Part shown: in pieces, positions 11,639-20,584 of the stretch | Numbering within the stretch: the stretch's first letter is position 1 | How the letters are laid out: each line of letters begins with the position of its first letter | Origin: Nakazawaea peltata | Taxonomy: Eukaryota > Ascomycota > Pichiomycetes > Alaninales > Pachysolenaceae | Reading direction: 5' to 3' | Assembly: GCA_001599355.1 (NCBI GenBank) | Contig: BCGQ01000004.1 | Span: 1,123,249-1,187,248, forward strand | Length of the DNA stretch: 64,000 nucleotides | Position numbers and translations under genes: made by a program | The notes under the pieces: generated by a model | Told to the model about the DNA's origin: nothing | The model's input: the letters and a program-made list of their open reading frames with translations, nothing else | Database searches by the model: none

Positions 11639-13138
11639 CTAATCGGTCTTGCCGTCTAAGACGACTAAGAAACCTCCGACGAGATGCAAAGATCCACACA
11701 CAAAGACATCAATTGAACCTTCTAAAGAGCGAGTGAAGTTGACCGAGGTCTCAATATCGGGGAAGATGTGTTTTCTATTGGATTTATCGAGCTCTGCCCA
11801 GATAGACAGCAACTTCTTTTGTACTTCCAACTTATCGACGGCTTCTTTAGAAGTGTTGATCGAGATCATGTCGTCATTGTATCCTGTAGACCAAGTTTGG
11901 TTCGTTGTGAATATCACATGGTCGAACTTCATATCAGGGTAGATATTGTTATACAAGATCTTGGTCAATACATCGACATCTCTAGATTGTTGATTGAAAA
12001 GTAACACTTTCTTTGGTGCTTTTGAGTTTTTACTGAACCATTTCGAAGCAACATCAACACTCTCCTTGGTATGAGCTCCATCGATGAACCATGTCAATTT
12101 ATCGTTCTCTTTAATTGTTTGACATCTACCTAAGATCTGGGCCTTCTCTAAACCAATGATGAATTTCTCAGGTAAGGTTCCTTCCACTGAGACTTCTTCT
12201 TTAGGATATCCCAATCTTTGTAAATGATTGGAACACATCTCGACAGCTAAAGAGGCATTATAAGCTTGGAAATCACCAGCAATACCTAACTTCAAGTCTT
12301 TCATATCAGATCTTGGACTGACAACTTTAAATGAACCTACTTCCTTCTCAATAGCTCTATTCTTGATAACTTCCAACAGTTCGGGATGTTGAGGTTGCTC
12401 AACAGCGAAACACAGGGCATCTTTCTTGTAGATACCTGATTTGTTCCATGCAATCTCTTCGATGGTGTCTCCCAACATGAAAGTGTGATCGATACCTAAC
12501 GATGTAATACCACAAGAGGTTGGGGATTGGATAATATTGGTGGAATCCAATTCACCACCAACCCCAACCTCATAAATAGCTGTATCAATTCCTTCTTTCA
12601 TGAAAACATGGAAACTCAACAATGTCAAGTACTTGAAATACAATGGCTTAACATTTGGTGCCAATTTAGGGAAAATACTGGTATCGGAAGAAGTCAGACT
12701 CAATTTGTCCCACACCTCGAAGAAATATTTGGCAAACAATTCCTCACTGATAGGTAATCCATTGATCGAGATACGTTCACGTACCGATTTCATATGAGGA
12801 GATGTATATAAACCAATCTTAGTGATCTTAGATCCAGGAGATTGTTTGTATTGCGATAAGATACTTTGAATGAAAGCACAAGTAGACCCTTTACCCTTAG
12901 TTCCGGTGACATGCATGATATTCATCTTATCAAAGACACGAGCATCATCGTATCCAATACGACGAGTCCATTCGTACATCTCCAGAAGAGCCATACGATT
13001 GTTCCTATTGCCCGACTTTCTGACGGCCTCAACCGTTGCATAGTTAGACTGCAAAGAATTTAATGCCCTTATCGCATCCTTATAAGATCGCGTGGAGGTG
13101 GACATATCAAATGTGTAATCTTCCTCACCAGAGTTCAT
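11639..13138 (-). CDS. MET7: Folylpolyglutamate synthase
   Basis: 499 residues. It adds glutamates to folates, needed for folate retention and methionine synthesis. P-loop VTGTKGKGSTCAF is at 77-89. Further family signatures are YEVGVGGELDSTNII, LGIDHTFMLGDTIEEIAWNKSGI, LGRCQTI and FIDGAHTKESVDVASKWF. The SYKDAIRALNSLQSN block near the N-terminus is the usual start of eukaryotic enzymes; a second Met at residue 12 could equally be used. Closest to Met7 rather than the dihydrofolate synthase Fol3 because of the long eukaryotic-type linker before the P-loop. The subclass is slightly less certain than the family. Confidence 0.9.
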   Translation of the reverse strand: MNSGEEDYTFDMSTSTRSYKDAIRALNSLQSNYATVEAVRKSGNRNNRMALLEMYEWTRRIGYDDARVFDKMNIMHVTGTKGKGSTCAFIQSILSQYKQSPGSKITKIGLYTSPHMKSVRERISINGLPISEELFAKYFFEVWDKLSLTSSDTSIFPKLAPNVKPLYFKYLTLLSFHVFMKEGIDTAIYEVGVGGELDSTNIIQSPTSCGITSLGIDHTFMLGDTIEEIAWNKSGIYKKDALCFAVEQPQHPELLEVIKNRAIEKEVGSFKVVSPRSDMKDLKLGIAGDFQAYNASLAVEMCSNHLQRLGYPKEEVSVEGTLPEKFIIGLEKAQILGRCQTIKENDKLTWFIDGAHTKESVDVASKWFSKNSKAPKKVLLFNQQSRDVDVLTKILYNNIYPDMKFDHVIFTTNQTWSTGYNDDMISINTSKEAVDKLEVQKKLLSIWAELDKSNRKHIFPDIETSVNFTRSLEGSIDVFVCGSLHLVGGFLVVLDGKTD

Positions 13139-13578
13139 TTAACTCCAAATCTCGCCAATATGCACCGTCTACGGTTCACAACAAAATCAAACTACCAGCT
13201 GCTTGCCCGTTTGCCCTTACTGTTTCCGACTTTTTAACCGCTTTGGTCGGCCGCTTCTCCCTTGGGAAAACCGCAAAATTTTCTTCATTTTTCATTAGCA
13301 GATCAGTTAAGATGAAGGGGGAAGGGGATACAGCAGGACGAGATCTGGAACCAGGGGAGAGATAAAACTGAGCTCTACAATAACCCGTTAGAAATTATAA
13401 TGTACAATGTATTATATGTAACTAATTTTTGTAAGTTCTATGCAACTTATTCATAACAAAACATTAAGATGATAAAAAAGTGAGCCGTAAAAACATGGAT
13501 ATAGTCTATCGATGGGACTATATCACTAAATCTAGAAGTAAAAGCGGAAGAGTCATGCAACCAGTGACGACACTCTGT
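13139..13578. other. Intergenic region, MET7 promoter and RNR2 3' flank
   Basis: 440 bp with AT-rich blocks typical of terminators near 13380-13500. No further gene seen. Confidence 0.5.
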
Positions 13579-14823
13579 TTAGAAGTCTTCGTCGAAAGCG
13601 AAGCCGTCGTCGTTCTCAACTTCAGCCTTGCTAGACTTAGCCATGACACCAGCCTTTTGGTAATCGGAGACTCTCTTCTCGAAGAAGTTGGTCTTACCAG
13701 CCAAGGAAATGTTTTCCATGAAATCGAATGGGTTGTTAACGTTGTAAATCTTCTTGTTACCCAAAGAAGCAAGTAATCTGTCTGCACAGAACTCGACGTA
13801 TTGGACCATCAACTTACAGTTCATACCCAACAAGGAGACTGGCAAGGCATCGATGAAGTATCTAGACTCGATGGAGACAGCCTCGGTAATGATCTTCTCG
13901 ACAATCTCTGGAGATGGCTTGTTGTTCAAGTGAGCGAACAACAAACAGGCAAAGTCGGTGTGCATACCTTCATCTCTACTGATCAACTCGTTAGAGAAGG
14001 TCAAACCTGGCATTAAACCTCTCTTCTTCAACCAGAAGATAGAAGCAAAGGAACCACTGAAGAAGATACCTTCAACGGCAGCAAAGGCAACCAATCTCTC
14101 ACCGAACAAAGCGTCCTTGTCATTGATCCATCTCAAAGCCCAGTCGGCCTTCTCCTTGATACATGGAATAGTCTCGATGGCATTGAACAAGAAGTCAGCT
14201 TCCTTTGGATCCTTGATGTAGGTGTCAATCAACAAAGAGTAAGTCTCAGAGTGGATGTTCTCCATCATAATTTGGAAACCGTAGAAACACTTCAGTTCAG
14301 GAAGTTGAACCTCGGCAGAGAAGTTCTCAACCAAGTTCTCGTTGACAATACCGTCAGAGGCGGCGAAGAAGGCCAAAACTCTGGAGATGAAATATCTCTC
14401 GTTGTCGTTCAACTTGGTCTTCCAGTCAATGATATCCTTACTTAAGTCAATCTCCTCGGCGGTCCAGAAAGAAGCCTCGGCCTTCTTGTACATTTGCCAG
14501 ATTTCGTGGTACTTGATTGGGAACAAGACGAATCTCTTCTTGTTCTCGATCAATAAAGGCTCTTCAGCTTCTTGAGCCTTCAATTCATGACGGTGAACCT
14601 TGTGCTTCAGCAAGAAAGCCTTGTGGGCCTCCTCAGAAATGTCCAATGGAGCAACCTTAACCTCGTCGTCTTCCTCAACAGTGGACTCGGTCTTCTTGTT
14701 AGCCAAAGCCTCCTTTCTAGCAGCGGCGGCTTGCAATTCGGCGGTCAAATTCTTGGTGGAGCTCAAGTCCAAGTCGTTCAACAAGTTAGCTGTTACCTTA
14801 GATGGTGTTTCGTTAACAGACAT
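13579..14823 (-). CDS. RNR2: Ribonucleotide reductase small subunit (R2)
   Basis: 414 residues. Supplies the diferric-tyrosyl radical to the large subunit. The iron and radical helices are intact: [17 protein letters not shown] holds the ligands Glu188 and His191 and the radical Tyr195; [16 protein letters not shown] is the later ligand helix. The C-terminal acidic tail ending FDEDF is the R1-docking peptide. All catalytic residues are present, so this is Rnr2 and not the radical-less Rnr4. Codon use is strongly biased, as in highly expressed genes, and CTG is rare. One CTG (14293-14295, residue 177) falls in PE-x-KCFYGFQ, an Ala in other yeasts. The promoter is full of MCB/SCB-like sites. 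Confidence 0.97.
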   Translation of the reverse strand: MSVNETPSKVTANLLNDLDLSSTKNLTAELQAAAARKEALANKKTESTVEEDDEVKVAPLDISEEAHKAFLLKHKVHRHELKAQEAEEPLLIENKKRFVLFPIKYHEIWQMYKKAEASFWTAEEIDLSKDIIDWKTKLNDNERYFISRVLAFFAASDGIVNENLVENFSAEVQLPELKCFYGFQIMMENIHSETYSLLIDTYIKDPKEADFLFNAIETIPCIKEKADWALRWINDKDALFGERLVAFAAVEGIFFSGSFASIFWLKKRGLMPGLTFSNELISRDEGMHTDFACLLFAHLNNKPSPEIVEKIITEAVSIESRYFIDALPVSLLGMNCKLMVQYVEFCADRLLASLGNKKIYNVNNPFDFMENISLAGKTNFFEKRVSDYQKAGVMAKSSKAEVENDDGFAFDEDF

Positions 14824-15733
14824 TGTATATGTATATATGAATGAGAGTTATTAGTAAGGAGTTGGTTCCTTTTCTAGTTAGTGATGAAGAATGGAATAAA
14901 TCAAAAAAAACTTTCACCACAATTCCGGATTTCTTCGATTTAAATATTCTGGCGCGCCTTTGGAGGAATCACGTAGAGACGCGAAATAAAGCAGAAGAGA
15001 TGTGCAAAAGTAACGCGACTCGATGTAATGGCGTAGTTTCTTTTTTTATTGAAGGTTTTTTGCCCTTTTTTTTGCCTCTTCCCATCAGGTGCAGAATTTT
15101 TTTACTGGTGGGAGACGTGAAAGCGCGAGGGAGCAATTTTCACAGGATATTAGGGGATTTTTTCGCTTACTAAAGAGGGAAGCGATAGAAAGGAGGAGGA
15201 GAGCAAAGGACGAGAAGGAGACCTCCAAAGAGTGTCATTAAAATAGAAGAATATTTAAAATCTCTTCAGATGACTTCTACCTTGCTAACTCTTCTCCGAG
15301 ATCTGCCCCCTACCAATTTGAGGTGGAATTCGGCCCCCCATAAAAGGGCAAAAGCACTCGACGCGTGCTCTTTTTATTTACCTCCTCCCATTTTAGGAAA
15401 CTTTTTTTATACGAAAAAGTCACGTCGGACGCGAAAATATCGCAACAGGCAACGCAACGGCCGTCTCGCAATTGTCTTCGCACCCGTCTTATTTTAGCCG
15501 CTTTCACCTGAAAAATTGCCATTTGTTTATTTGTTTCCCTTTTCATACCCAATTCATCTGTCATCACAAGGTTCTATCGGTGTTTGCGTCTAAATGTCTT
15601 ATCTTTAATTTATGCAAGTAATCATTAATCATTTCTTATTAACCTATTTAGCAGATAAAAAATTATCATTAGTTGGAATCCATTTCCCGCTACCCCTTAA
15701 ACCGGAGATCTGATAATGGAGGGGCTCTGCCAT
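14824..15733. other. RNR2 promoter region
   Basis: 910 bp between RNR2 and the 3' end of the kinase gene, so all of it can serve RNR2. It contains a cluster of CGCG-core elements (listed separately) and T-rich runs. No RNA gene or coding frame is evident. Confidence 0.6.
14951..15437. promoter_or_regulatory. Cluster of MCB/SCB-like elements upstream of RNR2
   Basis: CGCG-core motifs lie at 14951-14958 (GGCGCGCC), 14979-14986 (ACGCGAAA), 15013-15018 (ACGCGA), 15123-15128 (GCGCGA), 15361-15366 (ACGCGT, a perfect MCB) and 15429-15437 (ACGCGAAAA). MBF and SBF bind ACGCGT and CRCGAAA to switch on RNR genes at G1/S in yeasts. The density in an AT-rich promoter supports real sites; binding is inferred. 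Confidence 0.65.
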
Positions 15734-18202
15734 TCAATCTTGCTCCCTTTCTTCATCGTGTTCTACATGATCCTTGAGTGACAGGTGCGACCCACCAGAT
15801 GACATACTACTCTCGTATTCCTCCTGTATAACCGACGATTTTGATTTTTTGCTATTGTTGTTCAATAAGCCGATCTTGCGGCGATTAATTTGGAACCGGT
15901 TCGGATATCCGATGGGTGATTTCCCCCTCTTCATGAAAATGTTCGCATTACTCTTTTTGAGATTTTTCGAACGACCTCTAGCTTTTATGGATCCAGATTT
16001 AGACGAGTCCAATGACGTGGATCTAGAGAGATTGGAAGAATTGGAAGAGAGATCATTTCCCTTGCCGAAAGAATAACGAGAGTAAAGTGAGAATTCACTT
16101 GATTTGGCCCTGTCATATGAAGGTCGATGATACAGTTGGGCCGTAGTATTGTTATCTGTGGAATAAGTAGTCAGATTATCAGATCCGAGTGAAGTTTCCG
16201 ACATTGCTGTCAATTGTGAGACAGAGGAGTAGGTTGATACAATTGAGGCTGGTCTTATCACCTTATTATTTCCACTCAGTGAACTATTGCTACGTCTCAT
16301 AAACGCAGCAGAAGAACCTCTACTAACTGAGGAGTTCGTTATCGTTGTAGTTGTAGATGCGGTGACTTGAGTAGCCAGAGCAACCGCCGTAGAAGCACTT
16401 TCTGACTCTATGAAGTTCCCATTATTATGCCTGTTTCCTATTTCTGGAATACTTTGCACATCCGTGTCATTATTAGAGTTATTAGAGGCTCCTTGTAATT
16501 GAGGGGATGTCATTGGTGACGTATGAGCAGATCCGGATCTATACTCTAATTCTTTCCGTGGACTACCATTCGCCAATCTCAGTTGAGACAGATTACCAGA
16601 TGGAACCTGAGGTTTTGGAGACGACTTCCAAAACTTTCCTAATTTCTTCAATATTCCAATCTTTTTTGTATTGGAAACAGTCGACCCCATAGACACATGA
16701 GAAGAAGACCTCTCGGTACGTGTTTGACCTCCCGGGTGTGGTAATAATGGAGGAGATGGTGATCCCGTATATAACGAATTAACCCGAGTCGTACTATGTG
16801 TCGATTTATGGGTAGGAGATGCCATCGATTCATTGTTCAAAGTGTTACTGTATTGGTCATTTTGGGGCTGTACAAGCTTACCGTTTTGGGTCGATTCGGC
16901 AGCAGGATCTCTCGAAAGGATCAGATTCAAAGCGGACGCCCCGAAACTTCCCTTTCTGCTATGTGGTTTAGGTGATCCTGAAGATATTGCCTGTGATATT
17001 CTCAAAACACTGCGTGATCTACTGATCCTTCTCCTCTTCTTTTTCTCCATTTTCTTCTCCTTCTCTAACATCAACTCCCAAGTCCCCAGTAAGGGGTCAC
17101 ATTTCTTCTCTACCACACTCTCCACCAATACTTTAGCATCTACGTGTAATCTAGTCAATTTCTTGACTAAGTTTTTCTCCAACTTACTTTGGAAGGGTTG
17201 AGCCTCTTTGGTGATCAAATTCTCCACGATCTCCATTTGTTTTAATCCATAAGGTTGTAAGAATGGATGCTGTAGTACCTGGAATAATGACAGGGGTCTT
17301 GTGCAGATATCCTTGGTTAATAATAATTTGATCAAGTCTGATAAATCGTTGGGTACGTCATCTTTGTATTTTGGTTCTTCATTTAAAATTTTGTACTTTG
17401 TTTTCATCTCGTCATCTTCATCAAATGGCATTTCTCCGTAAGCCAACGTATACAATATGACCCCTAAAGCCCAAATATCAATTTGAATCCCGGAATAAGG
17501 CTTTCTATCCACCAACTCAGGAGCCATATATACAGCTGTACCACAGATCGTTTCCAACAAACCATTCTGTTGGAAACTAGGTGACAGTTGATAGCTGACC
17601 GATTTCGAATTGTTTGTACCTGATGGGCCAGACAGATTCGATCCAGTCGAAGGAAGACTTCTGGTGAACCCGAAATCGGCCAATTTGACGTTCTTCTTAC
17701 GATCCATCAAGATATTCTCCAATTTCAAGTCACGATGACAACAATTCATCCGGTGAATGTAGTAAACACTACTACATAACTGGCTGAAAATACGTTTAAT
17801 TTTGGGCACCAGAAGTCTCTTATGCTTGATTAAATAGTCATACAATTCCCCATCCGGACACCACTCCAAAACCATGTAAATGAATTTCTCGGTGACAATC
17901 ACCTCATAAAGCTTAGCGATATTTGGGTGTCTGAATTGACGTTGGTTATGGACTTCTCCAACGACATTTGGGTAGTCTTTTTTACCTTGTTTCAACACCA
18001 CTTTGGTCTGTAAAAACTTATGTCTGGCCAAATACACTTTACCAAATGATCCCTCTCCGATTTGTTCGAGAATTTCATAGTTACCGACCTCGGTTGGGCC
18101 CGAGAAGGTGGAAAATTTCTGGGAGAGATCATTGAAACTCTCGGCCATATGAGCCTTGGCATTTCGTTGATCGATTTTGGACCGACTCAACATAGAACTC
18201 AT
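15734..18202 (-). CDS. Serine/threonine protein kinase, YPL150W-like
   Basis: 822 residues: kinase domain at about 42-317, then a long Ser/Asn-rich, probably disordered tail. P-loop GEGSFGKVYLA, catalytic Lys71 (VVLKQ), HRDLKLEN with Asp158, DFG at 177-179, GTAVYMAPE. The start VGNYEILEQIGEGSFGKVYLARH and the VVLK lysine motif match the S. cerevisiae orphan kinase YPL150W better than Kin4, Hsl1 or Snf1. The activation loop is unusually long, about 40 Ser/Asn/Gly-rich residues between DFG and GTAVYM. Basic KKRRRISRSRS follows the domain. Substrates are unknown. All catalytic residues are present, so it should be active. Confidence 0.88.
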   Translation of the reverse strand: MSSMLSRSKIDQRNAKAHMAESFNDLSQKFSTFSGPTEVGNYEILEQIGEGSFGKVYLARHKFLQTKVVLKQGKKDYPNVVGEVHNQRQFRHPNIAKLYEVIVTEKFIYMVLEWCPDGELYDYLIKHKRLLVPKIKRIFSQLCSSVYYIHRMNCCHRDLKLENILMDRKKNVKLADFGFTRSLPSTGSNLSGPSGTNNSKSVSYQLSPSFQQNGLLETICGTAVYMAPELVDRKPYSGIQIDIWALGVILYTLAYGEMPFDEDDEMKTKYKILNEEPKYKDDVPNDLSDLIKLLLTKDICTRPLSLFQVLQHPFLQPYGLKQMEIVENLITKEAQPFQSKLEKNLVKKLTRLHVDAKVLVESVVEKKCDPLLGTWELMLEKEKKMEKKKRRRISRSRSVLRISQAISSGSPKPHSRKGSFGASALNLILSRDPAAESTQNGKLVQPQNDQYSNTLNNESMASPTHKSTHSTTRVNSLYTGSPSPPLLPHPGGQTRTERSSSHVSMGSTVSNTKKIGILKKLGKFWKSSPKPQVPSGNLSQLRLANGSPRKELEYRSGSAHTSPMTSPQLQGASNNSNNDTDVQSIPEIGNRHNNGNFIESESASTAVALATQVTASTTTTITNSSVSRGSSAAFMRRSNSSLSGNNKVIRPASIVSTYSSVSQLTAMSETSLGSDNLTTYSTDNNTTAQLYHRPSYDRAKSSEFSLYSRYSFGKGNDLSSNSSNLSRSTSLDSSKSGSIKARGRSKNLKKSNANIFMKRGKSPIGYPNRFQINRRKIGLLNNNSKKSKSSVIQEEYESSMSSGGSHLSLKDHVEHDEEREQD

Positions 18203-19262
18203 TGTTCAATCGAAATATGTCCTCAAACTTTTCTTCACCACTGCTTAATGTCGACCTGTAACCCTAGTCGATGCTTCTAAAATTACCGCTGCCAAATTTA
18301 GGGACCGTTGAGCATAATAAGAAAAAATAATTGCTGTGTTAAAGTGTGGTGGTTGCTGGTTTTAGGATGATTTTTTTTGGGCTACTTAGGAGGAAATTGA
18401 GTGTCGATGGGGTGGAGGAGAAGGCTTGGGAGGGTTGGGGTAGAGAGATTAAATTAAGGTATTTGCACTCTAGTAGAGAAGTAGAGAGGTTGAGAGGTAG
18501 AGAATAATAGTACTACAAGGGAGATCCTGAAATTCTACGCTCTACTGCTTCTCCTAATTATCTGCTCATTTCTGCAATTTCTGCCATCTGCCATCTGTCA
18601 TCTGCTACCTGCTCAGTACTTAGTATTTTTTTCACTACTATTTTATAGCAACTTGGTCATGTAGCCATGGAAATATGGGGTAATAGTTTAATCATCTGTA
18701 TCTTGACAATAAACCTCAAATATCTAAGCATAATAGCTAATCTGTACTTGGTTTAATCTGAGCTTCAGCGTATTACCATCAACCGGTAATCAAAACCCCT
18801 CGAACTCCTAACAATCCCGTCGTGCTCGCTTGACCATCTCTAAATTGTTTCTATTTTTACTCCTCAAGATGGCTGCATTTCTACTTCCGGACTACCTGCA
18901 CCTATTTGAAGATGCTGGATCACCCTCACTACCCTGATCCGGCAGCAACCTTCTACATTCTTTCTATTATTCCTGGTCATCGTCTAATATTCTCTGCATA
19001 TACAATAGTCGTGTGCATAACACAAATACCCGATTAGGAAATATTACAAAACCATCCATCCCCTTCTTAACTATGAGGAAGGCTCGAAGTTGAGGAGGCT
19101 TTGTTTATGGCATTGATCTCTGACCAGCATGAATGGAATCATCCTCAAATCACATTGACATATATATATGACATGACAGTGCCCCAAATTTGATTTTATA
19201 AACTGGTTTATAATTATTTCCAATTTCATTTTGCCCCATTTGTTAACTAAAAAACTAACAAG
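18203..19262. other. Intergenic region, divergent promoters of kinase and unknown gene
   Basis: About 1.06 kb, AT-rich, with some TCTGC/CATCTGC reiteration near 18570-18620. I see no tRNA, repeat element or credible reading frame. Confidence 0.5.
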
Positions 19263-20546
19263 ATGAGACGTTTCAGAGGACAGAAGATTTCCAAGGAAAC
19301 TGATTTTGTTTCACCACAGGAACTCAGCTTCGATTATGTAGCTCTGAGTCCTAAAGAGTTTAGTGTTACTTTGAGAGACATCCCTAAAGATGAACTCTTA
19401 GCTACGGCTGCTGCTTTGAATGAGAACACTTTTGCAAAATTGGGTTTGAGACAACATACAGTTAAAAAGAGTCCAAACCAGAGAGTTGTGAGCTGCTTCG
19501 CCAATATTCCACAGTCTGGACTGTCATTACTGCCACCGCTTCCAACTTTCAAGCATGAGGAATTGCCTTCAAAAACACAACAGACCAAAGAATTTACATT
19601 GCATAAACCAATTAGCCCCCCTTCAAGGATCGTTTCACTCCCTGTGATAGAATTAGATCACAATGATTTTGACTCAAAACCACCAATGAGATTGAAAACC
19701 CATAAGAACAAATTGTCATTGGATCATGATTTTGAGATGTCTTCCGAACAAATCTCATTAGGACACAGATCTACTGACTCCCTCATCTCCGAGATTCTTG
19801 AAACTTATACCGACACCTCATATATCAAACATAAGATGGCCAACAGAGACAGCTGGGGAAGCGAGAGCTCTTCTGAACCACTCCAAGTGCCAGAATTGAC
19901 CACTTGCACCTCTGCATCTGAAGCCAGTTTTGACACCAACTCCCTATTTTCTTTCGATCAGGAAATCGATGACAATGATATTATCACTAGACATATTTCA
20001 AGGGGACATAAAAAGAACCTGCCTTCTTACTCTGCCAAACCCCTTCCTCCAATTCCTGTCAGAAAGGTATCACAATCGAAATTCAGAGACTACAGTTTGA
20101 AGAGTACTAAAAGTATCTCCTTGAAGTCAGCAAAATCTACTTTATATCATAGTAGAGATAACAGTTATAACTCCTCGTCCAGTAGTGGAAAGCAAGAGGT
20201 TAATGAGTACATTTTGGGAAGAACAGGGGGTGACGATTTCTCAGAGTTACCAACTAGAGAACCTGTAAACCAAGATGTCTCCAACACAAGCGTCTTCACA
20301 AGAAAATGCTCCGTCTCTTCATCAAAATACTCAGTCCTTTCCTCAGGAGATGAAGCAGTTACTGCACCAACAACTCCTATCTCTGAAAGGTTCTCTTCCT
20401 CCGATGAAGGAGTATCCCCATCTGAACAGCTAGTCTACAGAAAGAACCCATACTCTCCTAAACTGTTCAGAAGGAATTTAACCCCAATTAACGAAAACCA
20501 AAGCTACCAATCTGCATCAAGAAATTTACATATCGTGAATATCTAA
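19263..20546 (+). CDS. Unrecognised protein, Ser-rich and probably disordered
   Basis: 427 residues; I do not recognise the family. The frame is long, has ordinary coding composition for this genome and starts at ATG just after an A-rich leader. The N-terminal 100 residues are the least repetitive (FDYVALSPKEFSVTLRDIPKDELLATAAALNENTFAKLGL) and might be a small conserved domain. The rest is Ser/Thr-rich with a proline motif KPLPPIPVRK that could bind an SH3 domain, and many SP/TP sites (SPPSR, TPISER, YSPKLF, LTPINE) suitable for kinase regulation. No signal peptide or membrane helix. It may be a fast-evolving signalling or polarity protein; this is inference. Confidence 0.75.
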   Translation: MRRFRGQKISKETDFVSPQELSFDYVALSPKEFSVTLRDIPKDELLATAAALNENTFAKLGLRQHTVKKSPNQRVVSCFANIPQSGLSLLPPLPTFKHEELPSKTQQTKEFTLHKPISPPSRIVSLPVIELDHNDFDSKPPMRLKTHKNKLSLDHDFEMSSEQISLGHRSTDSLISEILETYTDTSYIKHKMANRDSWGSESSSEPLQVPELTTCTSASEASFDTNSLFSFDQEIDDNDIITRHISRGHKKNLPSYSAKPLPPIPVRKVSQSKFRDYSLKSTKSISLKSAKSTLYHSRDNSYNSSSSSGKQEVNEYILGRTGGDDFSELPTREPVNQDVSNTSVFTRKCSVSSSKYSVLSSGDEAVTAPTTPISERFSSSDEGVSPSEQLVYRKNPYSPKLFRRNLTPINENQSYQSASRNLHIVNI

Positions 20547-20584
20547 CATGAAAATACATTATTATACCTATTATGACTTGTAAA

